A stretch of 64,000 bases of DNA, taken from positions 1 through 64,000 of the forward strand of contig JASAND010012859.1 in assembly GCA_030248195.1 (NCBI GenBank), written 5' to 3'. Below are positions 34,401-42,705 of this stretch, piece by piece; positions within the stretch are counted from its first letter, which is position 1; the number at the start of each line of letters is the position of its first letter. The notes beneath the pieces were generated by a model. The model saw nothing but the letters and a program-made list of their open reading frames with translations. It did no database searches and was not told where the DNA came from. The DNA is from Trissonchulus latispiculum (Eukaryota; Nematoda; Enoplea; Enoplida; Ironidae). The translations under genes and the position numbers were made by a program.

Positions 34401-34934
34401 TAGATAATTAATCTAACAGCACTGCTGAACGGACCGTCAGTCAGTTTCCCATTTTTTTCTGTACGCTAATACGTTGAGAAATAAATTTTTCAGTTTACTG
34501 TAAGAATTTTTGTAATTACAGTCCAGCTTAACGTTTACGTGATATATATTACGGTTGTCCATTTTTAGGTGCAGTTATCATGTATGGTGCTCTGCTGCTG
34601 TTTGAGGAGGATTTCATTCATATAGTGTCCATCACCTTTACAGCGCTTATCATCACTGAACTGGTTATGGTGGGTCTGACCGTTCACACTTGGCACTGGG
34701 CCATGATATTGGCGGAGCTTTTCTCCCTGGCTGTCTATACGCTCTCAATTTTGCTCTTGGATCAATTTTTTGGTAAACGTTGCCTCGTATTTTAGTTTTG
34801 CTATTTTGTTTTGTATTTCTACTATGTTTGTGTTGATTTTGTTCCTGTCATATCATGTTTACTTAATTTTTATTTTAGTGCGTACGAGGAGGAATTTAAA
34901 GGGCACCTCTCATGTCTGCAAAGTGAATGAATAA
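19197..34934 (+). CDS. ATP9: ATP9-type P4-ATPase (class 2 phospholipid-transporting ATPase), whole gene
   Basis: Twenty-two exons joined in consistent phase give about 1049 residues, colinear with ATP9A/ATP9B and yeast Neo1. ATP9 proteins act at endosomes and the trans-Golgi, and unlike other P4-ATPases they do not need a CDC50 subunit (family knowledge). Motifs in order: Cys-rich N-terminus; A-domain DGET (residues ~241-244); PIS at the M4 break; phosphorylated Asp441 in DKTGTLT; nucleotide-binding KGAD (~615-618); TGD (~724-726); hinge GDGGND (~831-836); then the C-terminal membrane domain. All catalytic residues are present. Coding exons: 19197-19405, 21868-22015, 22265-22378, 22680-22847, 25373-25519, 26348-26428, 26643-26801, 27060-27149, 27339-27409, 27604-27769, 28153-28209, 28913-28999, 29241-29390, 29565-29726, 30209-30301, 30690-30944, 31183-31368, 31829-32041, 33049-33269, 33644-33752, 33975-34032, 34569-34772. 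The end is uncertain: the final membrane helix was not found in frame. Confidence 0.93.
19406..21867 (+). other. ATP9 intron 1
   Basis: A 2.46-kb intron. About 2 kb of it (19876-21833) is a hairpin-capped tandem-repeat element described separately; the remainder is AT-rich with no features seen. Confidence 0.75.
19876..21833. mobile_element. Hairpin-capped element with ~150-bp tandem repeats
   Basis: An (AT)n run and a perfect hairpin (ataggggtcgc / gcgacccctat, 19908-19933) begin the element. About 900 bp of non-repeated sequence with many gctgcgcag motifs follows, then five to six diverged copies (20830-21620) of a 146-154-bp unit containing tcaaaagtggtcaaatttgg, aaatgaaagc and gtacccaaagtggctgtag. 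A 14-bp direct repeat agtaatttaacata flanks it (19876-19889 and 21820-21833). It shares unit sequence and cap structure with the 35.8-42.7 kb palindrome. Architecture resembles pearl or Helentron-type non-autonomous elements, but 14-bp flanking repeats do not fit Helitrons. Confidence 0.65.
21868..22015 (+). CDS. ATP9: ATP9 exon 2
   Basis: The first base completes an Asn codon with exon 1. It encodes a second Cys cluster ([10 protein letters not shown]), then RTIRVGHP and NKYNLF-like [15 protein letters not shown], the conserved segment before helix M1. Acceptor tttttcag, donor GTGAGC, phase 0. Confidence 0.9.
22265..22378 (+). CDS. ATP9: ATP9 exon 3 (helix M1)
   Basis: 38 codons, phase 0. 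Encodes [20 protein letters not shown], the signature M1 region of P4-ATPases, then [17 protein letters not shown]. Donor GTACGT. Confidence 0.93.
22680..22847 (+). CDS. ATP9: ATP9 exon 4 (helix M2 and start of the A domain)
   Basis: 56 codons, phase 0. Starts [16 protein letters not shown] (end of M2), then the actuator-domain lead-in ending [11 protein letters not shown]. Acceptor cttcttag, donor GTATTT. Confidence 0.93.
22848..25372 (+). other. ATP9 intron 4 (contains a foldback element)
   Basis: A 2.5-kb intron. Most of it is the CCGG-rich inverted repeat at about 23205-25345 described separately; only about 360 bases at the 5' end and 30 at the 3' end are ordinary intron sequence. Confidence 0.75.
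23205..25345. mobile_element. Large CCGG-rich foldback element in ATP9 intron 4
   Basis: Two diverged inverted arms meet near 24520. Outer ends are cttagggcctttt and aaaaggcccttag. Landmarks paired across the arms include gtctgaccaaaaattcttgg, tcaggaggaggaga, repeated tccggttaccgga, and ctaacaagcatcaacctcaa. About 480 bp in the left arm (23236-23717), rich in C/G tracts, has no counterpart and is probably a later insertion. No transposase and no clear target duplication are seen. Confidence 0.75.
25373..25519 (+). CDS. ATP9: ATP9 exon 5 (A domain, DGET)
   Basis: 49 codons, phase 0. Contains the conserved [12 protein letters not shown] and [20 protein letters not shown] is the P4 counterpart of the TGES dephosphorylation loop. 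Acceptor gtttag, donor GTACGC. Confidence 0.95.
25520..26347 (+). other. ATP9 intron 5
   Basis: An 828-bp intron with no recognised repeat. The short open frames in it lack similarity to ATP9 and have no splice context. Confidence 0.6.
26348..26428 (+). CDS. ATP9: ATP9 exon 6
   Basis: 27 codons, phase 0: ends [12 protein letters not shown], matching the conserved DIHNFVGTF segment of ATP9A. Acceptor tttctag, donor GTATGC. Confidence 0.9.
26643..26801 (+). CDS. ATP9: ATP9 exon 7
   Basis: 53 codons, phase 0: contains [20 protein letters not shown] and ETRSVMNAS, conserved A-domain to M3 linker sequence. Acceptor cttgtag, donor GTATTA. Confidence 0.93.
27060..27149 (+). CDS. ATP9: ATP9 exon 8 (helix M3)
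   Basis: 30 codons, phase 0: [16 protein letters not shown] followed by the hydrophobic [14 protein letters not shown]. Acceptor gtttaag, donor GTGAGT. Confidence 0.93.
27339..27409 (+). CDS. ATP9: ATP9 exon 9 (helix M4)
   Basis: 71 nt encoding [20 protein letters not shown] then IPI; ends two bases into the Ser codon of the PISLR motif. The proline that breaks M4 is present. Donor GTATGA. Confidence 0.92.
27604..27769 (+). CDS. ATP9: ATP9 exon 10 (phosphorylation site)
   Basis: Completes the Ser of [12 protein letters not shown], then [20 protein letters not shown] and DKTGTLT (27737-27757). Asp441 is the expected aspartyl-phosphate residue. The sequence after the motif is MNQM where human ATP9A has QNEM. 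Ends in phase 0 with donor GTGATT. Confidence 0.96.
28153..28209 (+). CDS. ATP9: ATP9 exon 11
   Basis: 19 codons, phase 0: [19 protein letters not shown], matching the start of the P/N-domain linker. Acceptor gtttag, donor GTAAGC. Confidence 0.88.
28913..28999 (+). CDS. ATP9: ATP9 exon 12
   Basis: 29 codons, phase 0: [11 protein letters not shown], then a Ser-rich stretch to ISKVQQ. This is the variable linker of ATP9 proteins. Acceptor ccttttag, donor GTAAGA. Confidence 0.85.
29241..29390 (+). CDS. ATP9: ATP9 exon 13 (N domain)
   Basis: 50 codons, phase 0: [20 protein letters not shown], an acidic insert, then YQASSPDE of the nucleotide-binding domain. Acceptor gctttag, donor GTAGAT. Confidence 0.93.
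29565..29726 (+). CDS. ATP9: ATP9 exon 14 (N domain)
   Basis: 54 codons, phase 0: [18 protein letters not shown], then [15 protein letters not shown], the conserved ATP-binding stretch. Acceptor gtttag, donor GTATAC. Confidence 0.94.
30209..30301 (+). CDS. ATP9: ATP9 exon 15 (KGAD motif)
   Basis: 31 codons, phase 0: [14 protein letters not shown] then [10 protein letters not shown]. The KGAD lysine contacts ATP in P-type ATPases. Acceptor attttag, donor GTTTGT. Confidence 0.94.
30690..30944 (+). CDS. ATP9: ATP9 exon 16 (N to P domain)
   Basis: 85 codons, phase 0, the longest exon: [17 protein letters not shown] at the start and [20 protein letters not shown] near the end. Acceptor atttcag, donor GTGAGC. 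Confidence 0.95.
31183..31368 (+). CDS. ATP9: ATP9 exon 17 (TGD motif)
   Basis: 62 codons, phase 0: [20 protein letters not shown], then [20 protein letters not shown] and [12 protein letters not shown] is the conserved P-domain motif. Acceptor ttttcag, donor GTATTG. Confidence 0.95.
31430..31745. repeat. MITE fragment in ATP9 intron 17
   Basis: Contains agagtatataatatataagagt, cttttatcatccgtatgctacc and cctccccccacaaattgggccc, resembling the left half of the 7-bp-TSD MITE family at 34964 and 45310. The right half was not identified. Confidence 0.4.
31829..32041 (+). CDS. ATP9: ATP9 exon 18 (P domain, GDGGND)
   Basis: 71 codons, phase 0: [20 protein letters not shown] and [26 protein letters not shown] is the Mg2+-coordinating hinge motif. 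Acceptor tttccag, donor GTAGCG. Confidence 0.95.
33049..33269 (+). CDS. ATP9: ATP9 exon 19 (membrane domain)
   Basis: 221 nt: [34 protein letters not shown], then helices including [20 protein letters not shown] (reading QAIFS). Ends in phase 2 at donor GTAAGT, overlapping the TAA of the longer frame. Confidence 0.94.
33644..33752 (+). CDS. ATP9: ATP9 exon 20
   Basis: Completes an Ala codon, then [20 protein letters not shown] and [10 protein letters not shown], almost as in ATP9A. Acceptor ttttccag, donor GTAAGA. Confidence 0.95.
33975..34032 (+). CDS. ATP9: ATP9 exon 21
   Basis: 58 nt, ends in phase 1: [19 protein letters not shown]. Acceptor gtttcag, donor GTTAGT. Confidence 0.93.
34569..34772 (+). 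CDS. ATP9: ATP9 exon 22
   Basis: Completes Gly, then [40 protein letters not shown] and a helix ending LDQFF. Ends in phase 1 at donor GTAAAC, the same junction position as before the last helix in ATP9A. Confidence 0.94.
34879..34934 (+). CDS. ATP9: Candidate ATP9 terminal exon (uncertain)
   Basis: Acceptor tattttag at 34878 joins in phase with exon 22 and gives [18 protein letters not shown] then TAA at 34932. The short Arg-rich tail is acceptable for ATP9, but the ~30-residue last transmembrane helix is missing between exon 22 and this tail. This may be a decoy acceptor, an alternative end, or a real exon whose preceding exon is lost. Confidence 0.3.
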
Positions 34935-34956
34935 TGTTTTGATAATGCTGCAATTA

Positions 34957-35398
34957 CTTGCAGCAAGAGTACATAATACATAAGAGTATGACAAGCGTCA
35001 TACGCTATATGAGCTCGCTACATCCTCTGCACGCTATCGGCTGACCCCCCCCCCCCATAAATCAGACCCTCCTTGACCCCGCCCCTATACATGTACGGCG
35101 TCCAAACGGAGGGTCGGGGTCTATGTTAGTATACTTACAACATGTAAACTGTTAGTAAACTTGACGGGGTCCCAATTTGTGTATGGGGTTTAAGCTTGTA
35201 TGATTTACACATCTGTGTACAAAATATGCAAGCACGAGCCCAATCCCCCGTTTGGACCCCGTACATGTATAGGGGGTGAGGGGGGTCTGATTTATGGGGG
35301 GGGGGTCAACCGATAGCGCGCATCGGATGTAGCGAGCTCATAATACATAGAGTATGCCAGCTGTCATACTCTTATGTATTATGTACTTCTGCTTGCAG
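34957..35398. mobile_element. MITE with 7-bp TSD directly after ATP9
   Basis: The element is 34964-35391, termini caagagtacataatac and imperfect complement, flanked by the exact 7-bp repeat CTTGCAG (34957-34963, 35392-35398). The arms are about 190 bp and include G/C-run blocks (acccccccccccccataaatcaga and complement) and a cgctatcgg motif. Same family as 45310-50155. Confidence 0.82.
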
Positions 35399-35809
35399 TT
35401 ATTTGATACTGAGTATAAACAAGAACAATTTTTACTAAAGCTTTTACTAAATGCTAAAAATAGCATTTAAATGGCATAAAGTTTCTGACGAAGCTGGAAA
35501 ACTTAATTTTCGAAATTTTCTTAAATTTAAAACTCGAAATTTTCTTAGACAGTGCTATTTTTTCTGGCAGTGCTTTGGGTTCTGAGGAGGGTATTTTTAC
35601 AGTGGGGAGGGGCGGGGCCTGAAATCGACAAAGTACCCTCTCCCCGAAATCACCCCTATCGGCATTTTGTCAAATTTTCCCCAAAACAGTCCACATTGCA
35701 AATATCCGGCTTGGGTTAGATTTTTTCTTAAAAATGGTTGTTTTAGCTGATAAATCCAAGGCATTTTTGAGAACCTTTTTACGCTTATATTATGTAGTAA
35801 TGATTGACG
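35399..35809. other. Spacer between MITE and giant palindrome
   Basis: AT-rich sequence with one G-rich patch (35580-35650). No gene or repeat is recognised. Confidence 0.4.
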
Positions 35810-35853
35810 TGCATATATATATATATATATATTTTATATATATATATATATTA

Positions 35854-35879
35854 TGTAGGGGCGCGATAGCGCCCCTACA
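35854..35879. repeat. Left hairpin cap of the palindrome
   Basis: Near-perfect 26-base palindrome tgtaggggcgcga/tagcgcccctaca followed by taatatgggtg. The mirrored cap lies at 42665-42690, and a related cap at 19908-19933. Confidence 0.8.
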
Positions 35880-36599
35880 TAATATGGGTGTAAAGGCGTC
35901 TGCGCGGCCCCTGGAGACCGTGTGGGCCTGGTGCCAGCTAATTAGAGGTCCGGGAGGGGTAAAAAGGTTACCATCGTAAAGTACTCGAGTAGTACTACAA
36001 GTATCACCATACTTTTGGTTAAAATTCGGAACTTCGAAATTTTGCACTAGGCGATAGTTACCGTGCGGTTGTTTTTTTTCTCGGTTAATAACGCTTATTG
36101 GAAGTGCATTTTCTAGCGAAGTGTTGGAACGATGTGGGCATTTTGGTCCAATGCTACTATGATATGTTGGTAGACAGTATTCCCCCATGCTACCAAACGA
36201 AGGTCATTTTGGCACTCGGCCAACTTTGGCTCTGTGCCAAGGCCCTAAAGTCGGACTTTCGCTATTTTGGCACTTCGGTTGAAATCAACTTTTTTTCACA
36301 GGCTAGCAGCTAGATCGGTTTGGTTTATTTTATTTGAATATTTGGGACTATGCGCTCAAAGTAACGAGGGGGATTTTTTAATTTCGCTCTGTAGCTTTCA
36401 GGAGATGGGCCCAAACTTTGCATTTTATCACCTGTTTTCACGAAAAGTTTCTAAGTCCCACTTTTACAAGAAATGGCCTAAAAGTCGCTAAAAATGGCGT
36501 TTTTCGGCCCTCTGGTGGTACCCATACATAGTAAATCGGGGTCGCGGAAAACGATGAGCATACTGCCGAGGTCGGTGGATGTGACCCCTGACCCACAGC

Positions 36600-37580
36600 G
36601 CCCACCCACAGTGGGTCCGGTGTGGGTCAAAAATGAAAGTCTTCAAAAGTGGTCATGTTTGGTATCAAATGAAAGCCCTTGGCGAGGCGATCAATTTTTG
36701 TCATTATGCCACCCACAAAAAGTGGCCCCACCGACCTGTGAGTGGGTGCCCCACCCACAGTGGGTCCGGTGTGGGTCAAAAATGAAAGTCTTCAAAAGTT
36801 GTCAAGTTGGGTATCAAATGAAAGCCCTTGGCGAGGCGATCAACTTTTGCCATTATACCACCCACGAAAAGTGGCCCCACCGACCTGTAGGTGGGTGCCC
36901 CACCCACAGTGGGTCCGGTGTGGGTCAAAAATGAAAGTCTTCAAAAGTGGTCAAGTTTGGTATCAAATGAAAGCCCTTGGCGAGGCGATCAACTTTTGTC
37001 ATTATACCACCTCCAAAAAGTGGCCCCACCGACCTGTGGGTGGGTGCCCCACCCACAGTGGGTCCGGTGTGGGTCAAAAATGAAAGTCTTCAAAAGTGGT
37101 CAAGTTTGGTATCAAATGAAAGCCCTTGGCGAGGCGATCAACTTTTGTCATTATGCCACCCATAAAAAGTGGACCCACCGACCTGTGGGTGGGTCCCCAC
37201 CCACGGTGGGTCCGGTGTGGGTCAAAAATGAAAGTCTTCAAAAGTGGTCATGTTTGGTATCAAATGAAAGCCCTTGGCGAGGCGATCAACTTTTGTCATT
37301 ATACCACCCACGAAAAGTGGCTCCACCGACCTGTGGGTGGGTGCCCCACCCACAGTGGATCCGGTGTGGGTCAAAAATGAAAGTCTTCAAAAGTGGTCAA
37401 GTTGGGTATCAAATGAAAGCCCTTGGCGAGGCGATCAACTTTTGTCATTATACCACCCATAAAAAGTGGACCCACCGACCTGTGGATGGGTGCCCCACCC
37501 ACTGTGGGTCCGGTGTGGGTCAAAAATGAAAGTCTTCAAAAGTGGTCATGTTTGGTATCAAATAAAAGCCCTTGGCGAGG
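36600..37580 (+). repeat. 149-bp satellite, left array (~6.5 copies)
   Basis: gtgggtccggtgtggg-type landmarks occur at 149-base spacing (one interval of 148) from about 36610 to 37503. The copies differ at several positions and lack the regular higher-order order of the right array. Each unit contains tcttcaaaagtggtcaag, tatcaaatgaaagccc and ccacccacaaaaagtgg. Confidence 0.92.
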
Positions 37581-37689
37581 CGACTTTTGAGCTTTTGAGG
37601 ACTTTTGAGGCGACCCATGGCTGCTGGAGATAGCTGGAAGGTTAAAATTTTGCATACAAATTGCCTACGGCATTTTTCAAGCTCCTTAT

Positions 37690-39110
37690 ATAAATAAGCA
37701 CACTACTGGAAAGGGAACCTTTAAAACGACAGAAGGACAAGTAATTAAAATGCTCCTCCGGAGCATGAAAAAGTAATATGGGTGGTGGTGAGGTTGTAAA
37801 ATCAAGACAGGACTAGTCTTAAAAATGCTTAATATGGGGTTAGGTTCAAAAGAAAAGAGGACTAGGTTGTGGGCGAATTAATATGGGCACAGCTTCGCCG
37901 AGCAACCCATATTCGCGGGCTTTCACGCTTCGCCATGGCGATTTTATATACAAAGCAATTAATGTCAGTCAATAACAACAATTCCAGCAGTTCAACAATC
38001 GCTGCAAGTTGCTTGATAAAAAGGTAGGTGGGGGTATATATATACGGGAATAATTATATAGTAATTGGTTGGGGGGACGGGAAAGAAAAAAGGGGGTGAT
38101 TGTGAAATGCGGGTAATGGGAATAAAAGGGGGGGAGGGAAAATTTGGGGAAAATAGAGTTTTTTTGTGAGTGGAAAAGAAGAAAATAAGAAGGTGTGGTG
38201 AAAGTTGTTTGCTAAATAGTATTGATAATGTGATATATATATATACAAGAAATAAAAATGCTCCTCTGGAGCATGAAAAAAGTAATATGGGTTGTGGTGA
38301 GGTTGTAAAATCAAGAGAGGACTAGTCTTTAAAATGCTTAATATGGGGCTAGGTTCAAAAATAGAAGAGGACTAGGTTGTGAGCGAATTAATATGGGCAC
38401 AGCTTCGCCGAACAACCCATATTCGCGGTTTGTCAATGTAAATTATTATGCATATCCACGATACATTTAGTTTATAGTTCATAAATAATCTACAGCTACG
38501 GTATGTGTTCGAGCTTTATTCGAACTTTTATTTTAGTAAACGTTTTCTTCGATAAATGCTTTATACTAACCTGCGCAATTTACGTATCCATTTATACGGA
38601 AAATTTATATTCAAGAATAATTTAGGACTCTCCGACGATCTTCTATTTCCTCCGACTTGGACCAATAGCTTTAGCATCATAGCCTTAGATCTCTCCTAGT
38701 AGTAGAGCCTGCCGTAGTCCAACACAACAAAATGATGATAATTTTCGTATATATTCCTAGCTAGTCTAACAGTGCATGCAAACAGCTATATTCAATGAGT
38801 ATTCAACGTTTAAATTTTTTATTGACTGACATTGATAGCTCTAAGCTAAGACGAAACGTGAAATCCCGCGAATATGGGTTGTTCGGCGAAGCTGTGCCCA
38901 TATTAATTCGCTCACAACCTAGTCCTCTTCTATTTTTGAACCTAGCCCCATATTAAGCATTTTAAAGACTAGTCCTCTCTTGATTTTACAACCTCACCAC
39001 AACCCATATTACTTTTTTCATGCTCCAGAGGAGCATTTTTATTTCTTGTCCTTCTGTCATTTTAAAGGATCCCTTTCCAGCAATGCTGTAATGGATACAA
39101 GGAGCTTGAA
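37690..39110. repeat. Central foldback with three copies of a ~190-bp module
   Basis: A module beginning aaaatgctcctc-ggagcatgaaaa and ending acccatattcgcgg occurs at 37750-37915 (+), 38262-38425 (+) and 38875-39045 (inverted). Outer sequences (aagctcctt, ggaaaggg, agaaggacaagt) pair across 37678-37740 and 39050-39110. A further diverged copy of the outer segment occurs at 39380-39450. It forms the hinge of the giant palindrome. Confidence 0.7.
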
Positions 39111-39474
39111 CAGTGCCGTAGGTAGAACAGAAAACGGATTATATAAATATATAGTACCACTGAATTCTCACCTCCGCCCCAAGCTTCGGCCGCTGCTGCA
39201 ACCTGTGTTTGTGGGTAGTATAAGGATAAAACTTTTTCGCCTCCCCAAAGAGTTCGACAGTATGCCCATCGTGTTCAGCGACACGGATTTACTATATGGA
39301 TACCTCCATAGGGCCGAAAAACGTTGTTTTAGGCGGTTTGACCAGTGGTCAGTAGGCACCATAGACCATAGCCACCAGTGGTTAAAGGTCATTTTAAAGT
39401 TTCCCTTTCCAGCATGTAAGCTAACGCAGATAAGGAGCTTGAACAATGCAATATATAGGCAGGGCAAATGTGAG

Positions 39475-41950
39475 CAAATGGGCTTTCATTTGATACCAAA
39501 CTTGACCACTTTTGAAGACTTTCATTTTTGACCCACACCGGACCCACTGTGGGTGGGGCACCCACCCACAGGTCGGTGGGGCAACTTTTTGTGGGTGGCA
39601 TAATGACAAAAGTTGATCGCCTCGCCAAGGGCTTTCATTTGATACCAAACTTTACCACTTTTGAAGACTTTCATTTTTGACCCACACCGGACCCACTGTG
39701 GGTGGAGCACCCACCCACAGGTCGGTGGGGCCACTTTTTGTGGGTGGCATAATGACAAAAGTTGATCGCCTCGCCAAGGGCTTTCATTTGATACCAAACT
39801 TGACCACTTTTGAAGACTTTCATTTTTGACCCACACCGGACCCACTGTGGGTGGGGCACCCACCCACAGGTCGGTGGAGCCACTTTTTGTGGGTGGCATA
39901 ATGACAAAAGTTGATGGCCTCGCCAAGGGCTTTCATTTGATACCAAACTTGACCACTTTTGAAGACTTTCATTTTTGACCCACACCGGACCCACTGTGGG
40001 TGGGGCACCCACCCACAGGTCGGTGGGGCCACTTTTTGTGGGTGGCATAATGACAAAAGTTGATCGCCTCGCCAAGGGCTTTCATTTGATACCAAACTTG
40101 ACCACTTTTGAAGACTTTCATTTTTGACCCACACCGGACCCACTGTGGGTGGAGCACCCACCCACAGGTCGGTAGGGCCACTTTTTGTGGGTGGCATAAT
40201 GACAAAAGTTGATCGCCTCGCCAAGGGCTTTCATTTGATACCAAACTTGACCACTTTTGAAGACTTTCATTTTTGACCCACACCGGACCCACTGTGGGTG
40301 GGGCACCCACCCACAGGTCGGTGGAGCCACTTTTTGTGGGTGGCATAATGACAAAAGTTGATGGCCTCGCCAAGGGCTTTCATTTGATACCAAACTTGAC
40401 CACTTTTGAAGACTTTCATTTTTGACCCACACCGGACCCACTGTGGGTGGGGCACCCACCCACAGGTCGGTGGGGCCACTTTTTGTGGGTGGCATAATGA
40501 CAAAAGTTGATCGCCTCGCCAAGGGCTTTCATTTGATACCAAACTTGACCACTTTTGAAGACTTTCATTTTTGACCCACACCGGACCCACTGTGGGTGGA
40601 GCACCCACCCACAGGTCGGTGGGGCCACTTTTTGTGGGTGGCATAATGACAAAAGTTGATCGCCTCGCCAAGGGCTTTCATTTGATACCAAACTTGACCA
40701 CTTTTGAAGACTTTCATTTTTGACCCACACCGGACCCACTGTGGGTGGGGCACCCACCCACAGGTCGGTGGAGCCACTTTTTGTGGGTGGCATAATGACA
40801 AAAGTTGATGGCCTCGCCAAGGGCTTTCATTTGATACCAAACTTGACCACTTTTGAAGACTTTCATTTTTGACCCACACCGGACCCACTGTGGGTGGGGC
40901 ACCCACCCACAGGTCGGTGGGGCCACTTTTTGTGGGTGGCATAATGACAAAAGTTGATCGCCTCGCCAAGGGCTTTCATTTGATACCAAACTTGACCACT
41001 TTTGAAGACTTTCATTTTTGACCCACACCGGACCCACTGTGGGTGGAGCACCCACCCACAGGTCGGTAGGGCCACTTTTTGTGGGTGGCATAATGACAAA
41101 AGTTGATCGCCTCGCCAAGGGCTTTCATTTGATACCAAACTTGACCACTTTTGAAGACTTTCATTTTTGACCCACACCGGACCCACTGTGGGTGGGGCAC
41201 CCACCCACAGGTCGGTGGAGCCACTTTTTGTGGGTGGCATAATGACAAAAGTTGATGGCCTCGCCAAGGGCTTTCATTTGATACCAAACTTGACCACTTT
41301 TGAAGACTTTCATTTTTGACCCACACCGGACCCACTGTGGGTGGGGCACCCACCCACAGGTCGGTGGGGCCACTTTTTGTGGGTGGCATAATGACAAAAG
41401 TTGATCGCCTCGCCAAGGGCTTTCATTTGATACCAAACTTGACCACTTTTGAAGACTTTCATTTTTGACCCACACCGGACCCACTGTGGGTGGAGCACCC
41501 ACCCACAGGTCGGTGGGGCCACTTTTTGTGGGTGGCATAATGACAAAAGTTGATCGCCTCGCCAAGGGCTTTCATTTGATACCAAACTTGACCACTTTTG
41601 AAGACTTTCATTTTTGACCCACACCGGACCCACTGTGGGTGGGGCACCCACCCACAGGTCGGTGGAGCCACTTTTTGTGGGTGGCATAATGACAAAAGTT
41701 GATGGCCTCGCCAAGGGCTTTCATTTGATACCAAACTTGACCACTTTTGAAGACTTTCATTTTTGACCCACACCGGACCCACTGTGGGTGGGGCACCCAC
41801 CCACAGGTCGGTGGGGCCACTTTTTGTGGGTGGCATAATGACAAAAGTTGATGGCCTCGCCAAGGGCTTTCATTTGATACCAAACTTGACCACTTTTGAA
41901 GACTTTCATTTTTGACCCACACCGGACCCACTGTGGGTGGGCGCTGTGGG
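39475..41950 (-). repeat. 149-bp satellite, right array with higher-order repeats
   Basis: Seventeen ccggacccactgtggg landmarks lie exactly 149 bases apart from 39538 to 41922, with no length variation. Variant bases recur every third unit: ggagcaccc at about 39706, 40153, 40600, 41047 and 41494, and gatggcctcgcc at about 39914, 40361, 40808, 41255 and 41702, each 447 bases apart. A rarer variant (ggtcggtagggcc) recurs 894 bases apart near 40171 and 41065. Long ATG-started minus-strand frames arise because 149 is not a multiple of three and the units lack stops; they are not genes. Confidence 0.95.
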
Positions 41951-42664
41951 TCAGGGGTCACATCCACCGACCTCAGCAGTATGCTCATCGTTTTCAGCGA
42001 CCCCGATTTACTATATATGGGTACCACCCCAAGGCCGAAAAACGCCATTTTTAGTGACTTTTAGGCCATTTCTAGTAAAAGTGGGACTTAGAAACTTTTC
42101 GCCAAAACAGGCCAAAAAAATGCAAAGTTTGGGCCCATCTCCTGAAAGCTAGGGAGCAAAATTAAAAAATCCCCCTCGTTACTTTATGCACCCCTACTGG
42201 TAGTTTTCAACAAAAGATACTAGACCTCTCCAGCTTCTACCCAGTTCTAGAAAAGTGTGACCAAAATTTGCGAAAAATAGCGAAAGTCCGACTTTGGGAC
42301 CTTGGCACAGAGCCAAAATTGGCCAGGTGCCAAAATGACCAAAAAAAGGTAGCATGGGGGGATCCTGTCTACCAACATATAATAGTAGTATGGTGCCAAA
42401 ATGCCCACATCGTTCCAACACTTCGCCGTAAAATGCATTTCCAATAAGCGTTATTCACCGAGAAAAAAAAACAAACGCACGGTAACTATCGCCTAGTGCA
42501 AAAATTCGAAGTTTCGAATTCGAACCAAAAGTATGGTGGTACTTGTAGTACTACTCGAGTTGTTTACGATGGTAACCTTTTTACCACTCCCGGACCTCTA
42601 ATTAGCTGGCACCAGGCCAACACGGTCTCCAGAGGGCCGCGCAGACGCCTTTTTACCCATATTA

Positions 42665-42690
42665 TGTAGGGGCGCTATCGCGCCCCTACA
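42665..42690. repeat. Right hairpin cap of the palindrome
   Basis: Near-perfect palindrome tgtaggggcgcta/tcgcgcccctaca, mirror of the left cap, preceded by acccatatta. Confidence 0.8.
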
Positions 42691-42705
42691 TAATATATGT
42701 TATTT

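Larger units (their letters stand above)
35810..42705. mobile_element. Giant palindromic element with 149-bp satellite arrays
   Basis: Inverted arms of unequal length start at 35854 and 42690 with matching hairpin caps (tgtaggggcgc / gcgcccctaca). Next to each cap lies about 700 bp of near-identical non-repeated sequence (35885-36590 and 41945-42655; e.g. cagctaattagaggtc and its complement), then the satellite arrays, then a central foldback (37690-39110). An (AT)n tract adjoins the left cap. The element has no credible protein gene: the repeated 134-residue frames are read-through of the satellite. Total length is about 6.9 kb. It is related to the 19.9-21.8 kb element by cap and repeat-unit sequence. 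Confidence 0.78.

Noticed and set aside
36494..37529. 146-212-residue forward frames with the same peptide
   Set aside because: Left satellite array in the opposite orientation; artefact of stop-free units.
36600..41950. Regularly spaced repeats considered as CRISPR
   Set aside because: Units are 149 bp with no unique spacers, and the genome is eukaryotic.
39522..42048. Series of overlapping 134-residue minus-strand frames that look like a gene family
   Set aside because: They are read-through of the 149-bp satellite, starting at each unit and repeating the same residues in three phases. No splice or promoter context and no protein-like evolution.
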